Shown: positions 21,463-27,804 of the stretch, piece after piece
How positions within the stretch are numbered: the stretch's first letter is position 1
Layout of the letters: each line of letters starts with the position of its first letter
Virus record (IMG/VR): IMGVR_UViG_3300025767_000101
Coordinates: 1-27,804 of that record
DNA length: 27,804 nt
Direction: 5' to 3' (one strand)
From: a virus
Made by a program: the position numbers and the translations under genes
Notes under the pieces: generated by a model
What the model was told of the DNA's origin: nothing
Seen by the model: only the letters and a program-made list of their open reading frames with translations
The model's database searches: none

Positions 21463-22859
21463 ATGAACATAATCCGTATTTAGAATTTTTATACCGCTAC
21501 AAGGACGACCCGGTCGGGTTCGTCCGAAATGTTCTCCACTGCACGCCTGACGATTGGCAGGCTGATTTTCTCCAGGCAATCGCCGATGGCAACCGGAAGG
21601 TCACTGTCCGGTCTGGCCACGGGGTTGGTAAATCGACCGCGTCGTCCTGGGCCATGCTCTGGTATATGTTGACCAGGTTCCCCGTCAAAGTCGTTGTGAC
21701 CGCGCCCACATCTGCGCAGCTGTTCGATGCGTTGTTCGCCGAGCTGAAGCGATGGGTCCGGGAGCTGCCTGATCCGCTGCGCGAGCTGCTCGATGTGACC
21801 AGTGATCGTGTCGTGCTGAAATCGGCACCGACTGAAGCATTTATCTCGGCCCGGACATCCAGGGCAGAAACGCCGGAAGCACTCCAGGGCGTTCACTCGG
21901 ACAATGTGCTCCTGGTGGCTGATGAGGCCTCTGGTATTCCTGAGCAGGTGTTTGAAGCTGCTGCAGGCTCGATGTCGGGCCATAACGCTTGTACCCTGCT
22001 CCTGGGCAACCCGGTCCGGTCGAGCGGGTATTTTTATGAGACACATCATCGACTAAAGGATGAATGGAAAGTGCTGCATGTGTCCTGCACTAACTCTCAT
22101 CGAGTGTCTGACGACTATGTGCGAGAAATGGCGCAGCGATATGGGGAGGATTCAAATGCGTTTCGTATTCGCGTTCTGGGGGAGTTCCCCCTGGCTGATG
22201 ATGACACCTGTATCCCTATGGACCTTATACAGCGCGCAATCACTCGCGACATCGCTGTGAACCCTCACGCCCCGTTTGTCTGGGGATTAGATGTGGCCAG
22301 GTTTGGCAGCGACAGCAGCGCGATGTGTATACGCCAGGCTAACAAGGTGCATGAGCTGCATGTGTGGAAAGGCCTGGATTTGATGGAGCTCTCAGGGCGC
22401 GTGGCTGCCATGTACAACGATGTCGAGACCAAGCCCCAGGAAATCTTGATTGACTCGATAGGCCTGGGCGCGGGTGTTGTTGACCGGCTGCGCGAGCTCA
22501 ACCTGCCGGTCCGGGGCGTAAATGTATCGGAAGCCCCTGCCCTCAAAGGAACATACGCCAACCTGCGTGCAGAGCTGTGGTTTAAGACCAGGGAGTGGTT
22601 TGAGTCGATGGAAGCCTCGATCCCGAACGATGCCAGGCTTGTCGATGAACTGGCGATGGTCCGGTATAAGTACACATCGAACGGCAAGTTTCAGATCGAA
22701 AGCAAAGACGATATCAGGAAGCGTGGCAATAAATCTCCCGATGTTGCGGAGAGCCTGGTGCTCACGCTGTCGAGCGATGCTGTGACGACTCTGTTCGGCA
22801 GCCGAGGGAGCATTACCAGGAAAGGACCGTTAAAACGAAACATTAGCGGGATTGTGTAA
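21459..22859 (+). CDS. terL: Terminase large subunit (ATPase plus RNase-H-like nuclease)
   Basis: A 466-residue packaging motor. The ATPase has Walker A GHGVGKST (53-60), Walker B LLVADEAS (151-158, D155 and E156) and the coupling motif LLLGNP. The nuclease domain has GLDVARFG (D278), ILIDSIG (D332) and SPDVAESL (D428), the three metal-binding acids. Length and pattern fit the P22/Sf6-like group that pumps DNA through the portal and cuts it. The GTG start overlaps the recombinase stop by four bases and there is no in-frame ATG before the motifs. No other site is visible, so expression depends on coupling. Confidence 0.95.
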   Translation: MNEHNPYLEFLYRYKDDPVGFVRNVLHCTPDDWQADFLQAIADGNRKVTVRSGHGVGKSTASSWAMLWYMLTRFPVKVVVTAPTSAQLFDALFAELKRWVRELPDPLRELLDVTSDRVVLKSAPTEAFISARTSRAETPEALQGVHSDNVLLVADEASGIPEQVFEAAAGSMSGHNACTLLLGNPVRSSGYFYETHHRLKDEWKVLHVSCTNSHRVSDDYVREMAQRYGEDSNAFRIRVLGEFPLADDDTCIPMDLIQRAITRDIAVNPHAPFVWGLDVARFGSDSSAMCIRQANKVHELHVWKGLDLMELSGRVAAMYNDVETKPQEILIDSIGLGAGVVDRLRELNLPVRGVNVSEAPALKGTYANLRAELWFKTREWFESMEASIPNDARLVDELAMVRYKYTSNGKFQIESKDDIRKRGNKSPDVAESLVLTLSSDAVTTLFGSRGSITRKGPLKRNISGIV

Positions 22860-22877
22860 ACAGCAGAGAACTAAGGT

Positions 22878-22915
22878 AAAATCGGGCCCATAACCTATAC
22901 TGTGGACCCGATTTT
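22878..22915. promoter_or_regulatory. Inverted repeat touching the next start codon
   Basis: AAAATCGGG (22878-22886) and CCCGATTTT (22907-22915) are perfect nine-base arms around a 20-base loop, and the right arm ends directly before the ATG at 22916. The A/T ends make it terminator-like in both directions. A TATACT (22896-22901), a good -10 hexamer, lies in the loop but has no clear -35 partner. No Shine-Dalgarno site is visible for the following gene. Confidence 0.5.
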
Positions 22916-24316
22916 ATGCCGACTGCACTCAAATACGCTGTACCGGGTATGGCAGGCCTACTTGGCCTGGGAGCACCGGAAGAAAGTGAAGCGATGCCAA
23001 TGGCCCGCCTGGTGGACACAGCAGGTGGTTTATTGGATGCCAATTCAAAACGCATCGCGACCAGGGTTCCTGGCGGTAAAGATCCTGTTGGTAACTCTCT
23101 CACCGAAAACTTAATCATCGACGCTCCGACGATGGAGCTGTCTCCAAAACAGTTCGACATCAATGTGAAGTCGCTGAAAAATGAATCGACACTGAAATCG
23201 AACGCTAGACGGCCCGATGTCATGGGCACCGATTTCAGAAATCAACTTTCTGATAATTTGCTGTTCATGTTTGACCAGGTGCCTGGCGAAATCCGAGATC
23301 AATCGAAACTCTGGTACGACGGGGCTAATCGCCTGGCCGGTAAATTTGCGCAGCGTTATGGTGTCTCCCAGGAACAAACATCAGCGGTGATGGCTGCACT
23401 AAGCCCTCAAATGGATTGGTTCAAAAATGTGAGCCTGGCCGAGCGCGTTATGGATGCTGTCCAGGTGCAAGCCAAAAATGGCGTGACACCACAAATGCGT
23501 GAAGACATCACAAGAATTTATGGTGATCCAAAATACGCGAAGGATGTGCAGGCTGTCCTGGCTAAACCCTGGGAATCTCTGACAGGCGAACAGAAAGCGA
23601 TTTTTGTGCGTACATATGACGAAGCGCACAACCCACGCCACTATCGAATTGTCAGCCCTGACGGTCAATTTATGGATTTCGCCAAAAAACAAGACGGCGA
23701 TCCCATGGCAGCAGGATGGGGTTCCAACCGCGAAATCGCTAAAGCGATCTCTGTCCTGGAGGATGGCAGCATCGAAAACATCTCGAAACAGATGGGTGGT
23801 GCGCACAAAGTCAGAAACTTTTTTAACAACATCAATGTGCCAAATGATATGTATGGCGATGTCACTATCGATACGCACGCGGTGGCAGCTGACCTGATGA
23901 GCCCCTTCTCTGGCGCGTCCCCTGCAGTAAAGCAAAACCTGTCGGGTAACGCCGCAAAGAATACCGGCGCGATTGGCACCTACGGTTTACACGCCGACGC
24001 TTATCGCCAGGCAGCAGGCCAGGCCGATGTGCTGCCCAGGGAAATGCAATCAATTACCTGGGAAGCGATCCGGGGTCTGTTTAAGCCTGGTTTCAAATCA
24101 AATCCAAAAAATGTCGAGGCTGTCGCCAATATTTGGCAGCAGTACCGCAAGGGTGAGATCACCCTGGACAAAGCACGCCAGAATGTCATCGACCTGGCGG
24201 GTGGCATCGAAAACCCGTCCTGGTACCAGCCTGGTCGCAATGTGCAGCAGATCAAATCGACTGCTGAAAGCAGCTTCCAACCGAGCATCAAATCGCTCTT
24301 GGATCTTGAGCAATGA
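22916..24316 (+). CDS. Large phage protein with HhH-GPD (DNA-glycosylase)-like motif order
   Basis: A 466-residue protein between the large terminase and portal. It begins with a hydrophobic Gly-rich segment ending in acids (GMAGLLGLGAPEESEA, 11-26). Residues 158-171 (VMAALSPQMDWFKN) recall the 'LSAQ--D--VN' helix of endonuclease III; 294-306 (GGAHKVRNFFNNI) recall its hairpin 'GVGRKTANVVLN'; 316-321 (VTIDTH) recall 'VDTH'. Aligned this way K298 and D319 fall on the catalytic Lys and Asp. Residues 371-387 (LPREMQSITWEAIRG) fit the following helix. The spacing is longer than in the enzyme, so this is an inference, and the protein may have only the fold. Similar phage proteins are annotated as unknown. 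The gene ends in an ATGA overlap with the next. Confidence 0.6.
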   Translation: MPTALKYAVPGMAGLLGLGAPEESEAMPMARLVDTAGGLLDANSKRIATRVPGGKDPVGNSLTENLIIDAPTMELSPKQFDINVKSLKNESTLKSNARRPDVMGTDFRNQLSDNLLFMFDQVPGEIRDQSKLWYDGANRLAGKFAQRYGVSQEQTSAVMAALSPQMDWFKNVSLAERVMDAVQVQAKNGVTPQMREDITRIYGDPKYAKDVQAVLAKPWESLTGEQKAIFVRTYDEAHNPRHYRIVSPDGQFMDFAKKQDGDPMAAGWGSNREIAKAISVLEDGSIENISKQMGGAHKVRNFFNNINVPNDMYGDVTIDTHAVAADLMSPFSGASPAVKQNLSGNAAKNTGAIGTYGLHADAYRQAAGQADVLPREMQSITWEAIRGLFKPGFKSNPKNVEAVANIWQQYRKGEITLDKARQNVIDLAGGIENPSWYQPGRNVQQIKSTAESSFQPSIKSLLDLEQ

Positions 24317-25599
24317 GCAAGCGCGCAACTCTTAAAGAGCTGATCGAAATATTTCTTGGCCAGGGCACAGCGGAGCGTATGGCGACCGCGCAAAAGCGTG
24401 CAGCGTTGCCAGTATCGGAAGGTGGTCTTGGATTACCCTCGACCAACACGCCAGGTGATCGAGCTGCGCTGATGTACCCGGCTACTACTTTCCGAGGCAT
24501 GAAATCTATCGATGACGCGGAGTACCCGTCATTGGTTACTGCGCATCCGAACCCCAAAGATGAAAACACGATGGTGTTTCACACACCACATCGATACCTG
24601 GCAAACACTTACAACAACAATGTCGAGCAGCTGCGCTTTGATCCCAGGGGCCACCTGGAAGCAGATTACGACGGGCGGTTTTATACTGGCACCAGGTTCA
24701 ATCCTGATGAACTAGACGAAATCCCAGAGCCAATTTTTGATGAAATGGAAAACAGGGATATGGCTATCGGCGATTTTGCCAGTGACGCTCTTGATGTGCG
24801 TTCGCCGTATCCAAACGACGCAGCCGTCGAGGTGCCGTTAGGCACGACAGATCGCCTGGCTGCTTACGCAGCTAATCCCTCAGAATCTTATTCTGGCCCG
24901 ATCAGCGGTGTTCGCATGGACAATGTTGTTGATGTCGGAGCGTCGCGCAGCAAAGCCGGAACGCGAGCCCTGGAGGCCGAGGTTATGGCCAGGGGGCTGC
25001 CGGTCACTGAAGAGAACAAAACGGCAGTGCGGTGGAGCCCGGCGACGGTGTATGCTTCTAAAGGCAACACGCTGCGCAGCCAGGACGCTGCGTATGATCC
25101 GTTCCTAAAAGAATGGCACAATTTAAAAGCAGGCCTGGTTGGCCCGGCGGTTGCGACTGGTGGGTTGTTATCGACTACAAATGACGCTGAGGCACAGACT
25201 GACGGTTTTGATTTTAAGGCTGCGTCAAAGCAGGCCAAAGAAATGAACGACTATCGAGCGATGGTCGCGGAGCTTGGACGCGCTGCCGAAGGTGAGCAGC
25301 TGCTCGCTGCAATGTTGAAAAACTCAGACAGCCTGTCCCCCGAAATGAAAAAGCGGTTGAAAGACATCGGTCCAAAGATGAGCCCTCAAGCGTCAAAATT
25401 AGACTACGCCAAAGGTTTCGGGAGAGAATATGCAAAGACCTTAAAGGATTTGGCGACAGATCCCATTACCTGGTTGGACATAGCTACGGGCTTACACCCG
25501 GCCAAATGGTTGGTGAAGGGTGCCGTGGCTGCAAACTCAGGTTTGGCAACCCATGAGCTCATGGGCCTTTTAGACGATAGACGGGATGGGCTATTTTGA
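24313..25599 (+). CDS. Large phage protein with possible ADP-ribosyltransferase-like domain
   Basis: A 428-residue protein. Residues 56-102 (PATTFRGMKSIDDAEY and MVFHTPHRYLANTY) resemble the 'FRG ... F-T----A--Y' pattern of phage ADP-ribosyltransferase-like domains, and 199-230 continue as an alpha/beta region (VRMDNVVDVGASRSKAGTRA). A Gly-rich hydrophobic segment ending in acids (GPAVATGGLLSTTNDAEAQ, 277-295) then leads to a helical C-terminal third. The same kind of hydrophobic-acid segment starts the preceding protein. The catalytic glutamate of the transferase family cannot be placed with confidence. It overlaps both neighbours (ATGA and TGATG), placing it in the packaging operon as possible virion cargo. 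Confidence 0.55.
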   Translation: MSKRATLKELIEIFLGQGTAERMATAQKRAALPVSEGGLGLPSTNTPGDRAALMYPATTFRGMKSIDDAEYPSLVTAHPNPKDENTMVFHTPHRYLANTYNNNVEQLRFDPRGHLEADYDGRFYTGTRFNPDELDEIPEPIFDEMENRDMAIGDFASDALDVRSPYPNDAAVEVPLGTTDRLAAYAANPSESYSGPISGVRMDNVVDVGASRSKAGTRALEAEVMARGLPVTEENKTAVRWSPATVYASKGNTLRSQDAAYDPFLKEWHNLKAGLVGPAVATGGLLSTTNDAEAQTDGFDFKAASKQAKEMNDYRAMVAELGRAAEGEQLLAAMLKNSDSLSPEMKKRLKDIGPKMSPQASKLDYAKGFGREYAKTLKDLATDPITWLDIATGLHPAKWLVKGAVAANSGLATHELMGLLDDRRDGLF

Positions 25600-27707
25600 T
25601 GGATTACAAAGATGATGATGTAGACCTGGAAGAACTCGACCAGGAATTAGCCCCCGGAATGGATTTTGAGGAGTTCCAGGGCGTTGTGGCGGGTGCGATA
25701 GACAGCGCAGTCGATTATGTCGACGCAGAGCTGTCCCAGGAGCGCGCTTTCGCGACTGACTATTACCATGGCCGACCGTTCGGTGATGAAGATGAAGGTC
25801 GCAGCACTGTCGTGTCCAGAGATGTCCGAGACACAGTGCAGCAGATTATGCCGTCGTTGATGCGGATATTCACATCAGCTGACCGTGTGGTTGAGTACAT
25901 TCCCCGACAGCCAGAAGATGAAGCAGCTGCGCTGCAGGCGACTGATTACGTCAATTTCATCATGGAGAACGACAACAACGGTTTTCATGAATTGTATTCC
26001 GCGTTCAAAGACGCTCTGATCCGCAAAACCGGCACAATCAAGGTTACCTACGAAAACAACGCAGATGTGAAGGTAGAGCACTACACAGGCCTCACCAACG
26101 ACGCGCTCACAATGCTTACGGGCAATGAGGATGTCGAGATCGAGGATATCGATGAGGTCGAGCAAGAGGGCACAATGGAGCCCCTGTTCGATGTCACGAT
26201 CAAGCGTCGCATCGAGGACGGTCGCGTGCGCGTCCAGGCGGTGCCACCAGAAGAGCTAATCTTTAATCGTGATGCCAGGACGGTAGAGGATGCCGAAATC
26301 ATCGGACATCGTCGGATGGTCACCAGGTCAGAGCTTGTCGCAATGGGCTACGATGACGACGACATTGATGAGCTCGGTGCAGGCGATGATGATGAGCTGA
26401 ATACAAACCCCGAAGCATTCGCCCGGAACCCAGACACCAGGTATCCGAAAGATACGAACTCTGATCCGTCCCTGGATCGGTTTATGTACATCGAAGCCTA
26501 CATGCGCGTAGATTACGACCAGGACGGTATTGCCGAGCTGCGTCGCGTATGCGTTGGCGGGACCGGCAAAAAGATCCTCCACCATGAGCCAGTAGACGCT
26601 GCGCCATTCGCGCTGTTTTGCCCAGATCCAGAGCCACATACTCTGATTGGAACATCCACAGCGGAACTGGTCATGGATATTCAGCGCATCAAATCAGCTG
26701 TGCTGCGCAACACCCTGGACAGCCTGGCCATGTCGATCCACCCGCGTATGGCAGTGGTCGAAGGTCAAACCAATATCGACGATGTGCTCAACTCAGAGGT
26801 CGGTGGTGTAATTCGCCAACGCGCCCCTGGCATGGTCACACCGTTAGCAATGCCGTTTGTAGGGCAGCAGGCTTTCCCGATGATGGAGTACCTGGACTCT
26901 TTGAAGGAGTCGCGCACAGGCGTTACCAAAGCAGCTGCCGGGCTGAATCCTGACGCGCTGCAGTCAACTACTCGCGCAGCTGTTGATGCGACAATCCAGG
27001 CAGCCCAGGCTCAAATCGAGCTGATCGCCAGGATCTTTGCCGAAACAGGTATGAAGCGTCTATTTAAGCTGCTGCTGAAGACGATTACGGTCCACCAGGA
27101 CAAAGAGCGGATCGTCCGGCTGCGCAACACCTGGGTGCCAATCGACCCTCAATACTGGAACGCCGAAATGGATGTCCGGGTCAATATCGCCCTGGGTACT
27201 GGCGGTATTGATCAAAAGATGCAGATGCTCGCTCAAATCATGGGCAAGCAAGAGCAGCTGTTGCAAATGCTTGGTCCAGACAATCCGCTGTGTGGCATCC
27301 AGGAATATCGAAATACCCTGGTCAAGATGGTCGAGCTCGGAGGCTTTAAGAACCCGAACGCATTCTTTAAAGATCCTGCGCAGCAGCCACCACAGCCACC
27401 TAAGCAGCCAGAACCTGAGAAACCAGATCCGGCTATGCTCCTGGCTCAGGCTGAGATGGCCAAGGTCCAAGCAGAAGTGCAGCGCATGCAGCTTGAAAAT
27501 CAACTTAAGATTGAAGAGCTCAAGCGCAAGGATGATCGCGAGCGCGACAAGGATGAGGCTGATGTCATGCTGCGTGCAGCTGAGATCCGGGCCAAATATG
27601 GCACCCAGGTCGACGTTGCCAAGATCCGCGCAGACATGGATCGTGACCGCGAGGCCATGAACATTCAGTACAACCAACAGCCACAGCAGGGGGTGCCGAA
27701 TGGGTGA
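25599..27707 (+). CDS. Portal protein (P22-like)
   Basis: A 702-residue protein. The N-terminal part has FEEFQGVVAGAIDSAVDYVD and STVVSRDVRDTVQQIMPSL, the middle YDQDGIAELRRVCVGGTGKK and IGTSTAELVMDIQRIKSAV, then GVTKAAAGLNPDALQSTTRA, all typical of P22-type portal proteins. A proline-rich hinge (600-620) precedes a long charged helix (KVQAEVQRMQLENQLKIEEL) that would form the barrel. Length is close to P22 portal (725). Twelve copies form the ring through which terminase pumps DNA. The ATG at 25599 shares a base with the previous stop; a TTG at 25596 is the alternative. The residues DYKDDD near the start resemble the FLAG epitope by chance. Confidence 0.9.
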   Translation: MDYKDDDVDLEELDQELAPGMDFEEFQGVVAGAIDSAVDYVDAELSQERAFATDYYHGRPFGDEDEGRSTVVSRDVRDTVQQIMPSLMRIFTSADRVVEYIPRQPEDEAAALQATDYVNFIMENDNNGFHELYSAFKDALIRKTGTIKVTYENNADVKVEHYTGLTNDALTMLTGNEDVEIEDIDEVEQEGTMEPLFDVTIKRRIEDGRVRVQAVPPEELIFNRDARTVEDAEIIGHRRMVTRSELVAMGYDDDDIDELGAGDDDELNTNPEAFARNPDTRYPKDTNSDPSLDRFMYIEAYMRVDYDQDGIAELRRVCVGGTGKKILHHEPVDAAPFALFCPDPEPHTLIGTSTAELVMDIQRIKSAVLRNTLDSLAMSIHPRMAVVEGQTNIDDVLNSEVGGVIRQRAPGMVTPLAMPFVGQQAFPMMEYLDSLKESRTGVTKAAAGLNPDALQSTTRAAVDATIQAAQAQIELIARIFAETGMKRLFKLLLKTITVHQDKERIVRLRNTWVPIDPQYWNAEMDVRVNIALGTGGIDQKMQMLAQIMGKQEQLLQMLGPDNPLCGIQEYRNTLVKMVELGGFKNPNAFFKDPAQQPPQPPKQPEPEKPDPAMLLAQAEMAKVQAEVQRMQLENQLKIEELKRKDDRERDKDEADVMLRAAEIRAKYGTQVDVAKIRADMDRDREAMNIQYNQQPQQGVPNG

Positions 27708-27804
27708 CATTGCTGATGATGATGATTGGGGTTTCGACTTTGGTGGAACCTCCGATTGGTCAGGAAACGATGACAACGACGCTCAACATACCGGCACGAA
27801 TTAT
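27700..27804 (+). CDS. Start of an acidic protein, possibly scaffold (partial)
   Basis: The first 35 codons of a gene that runs off the right end. It begins MGDIADDDDWGFDFGGTSDW and continues with further acidic and polar residues. It overlaps the portal stop by eight bases. In the P22 order the next gene after the portal is the scaffold, and scaffolds usually start with acidic disordered sequence, but 35 residues do not allow a firm call. Confidence 0.5.
   Translation, partial: MGDIADDDDWGFDFGGTSDWSGNDDNDAQHTGTNY

Noticed and set aside
25602-25619. Portal start encoding DYKDDD, like the FLAG epitope
   Set aside because: Only six of eight residues match, it continues with Val-Asp, and the context is a normal portal gene, so it is coincidence rather than an engineered tag.

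Overview
The window is part of a temperate, podovirus-like tailed-phage genome (free phage or prophage). Nearly every gene is a phage gene and no bacterial housekeeping gene is present. The virion genes follow a P22/Sf6-like plan: small and large terminase and portal at the right end; lysis amidase, a DNA-stabilisation (gp10-like) protein and three ejection-type proteins at the left end. Scaffold, coat and most tail genes would lie beyond both ends, so the map looks circular or permuted. The host appears to be a proteobacterium, because the phage carries the 3' half of a proteobacterial-type tRNA-Pro(UGG) gene. A marine alphaproteobacterium is plausible but unproven.

Layout. 1-7396 (+): end of an amidase, a gp10-like structural protein, two small proteins, and three large glycine/alanine/glutamine-rich ejection-type proteins, all in tight ATGA/TAATG overlaps. 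7379-16371 (-): early and replication genes reading leftward, in transcription order: HTH protein, RuvC-like resolvase, SNF2 helicase, small protein, Cas4/RecB-like nuclease (DUF2800 type), single-strand binding protein (DUF2815 type), an intrinsic terminator, family-A DNA polymerase, primase-polymerase/SF3 helicase, then a separately promoted pair of small genes, one of them a 54-residue gene not previously listed. 16372-17717 (+): divergent control region, excisionase-like protein, DUF3310 protein, zinc-finger protein, small protein and a strong terminator. 17733-19070: attP (arm repeats, tRNA-Pro 3' half, arm repeats) and the tyrosine integrase. 19071-19454: 384 bp without a gene but packed with GAAACA/TGTTTC repeats beside an AT-rich stretch. 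19455-27804 (+): 2-oxoglutarate oxygenase, small terminase, a serine recombinase translationally coupled to the large terminase, two unusual proteins (one with DNA-glycosylase-like HhH-GPD motif order, one with ADP-ribosyltransferase-like motifs), portal, and the start of an acidic protein.

How it works together (inference). The leftward operon would copy the DNA, with PrimPol-helicase, PolA, SSB, SNF2 helicase, nuclease and RuvC supplying initiation, synthesis, recombination and junction cleavage. The integrase and the excisionase-like protein would act at the tRNA-derived attP. Terminase and portal package the DNA, and the ejection proteins deliver it. The proteins between terminase and portal are candidates for cargo carried in the virion.

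The observations most worth following are the tRNA-Pro attP with helically phased arm repeats, the iteron-like array, the HhH-GPD-like gene, the serine recombinase inside the terminase operon, dispersed GTAAC-N3-GTTAC operator-like sites, and a roughly eight-fold excess of CCWGG in sampled stretches.
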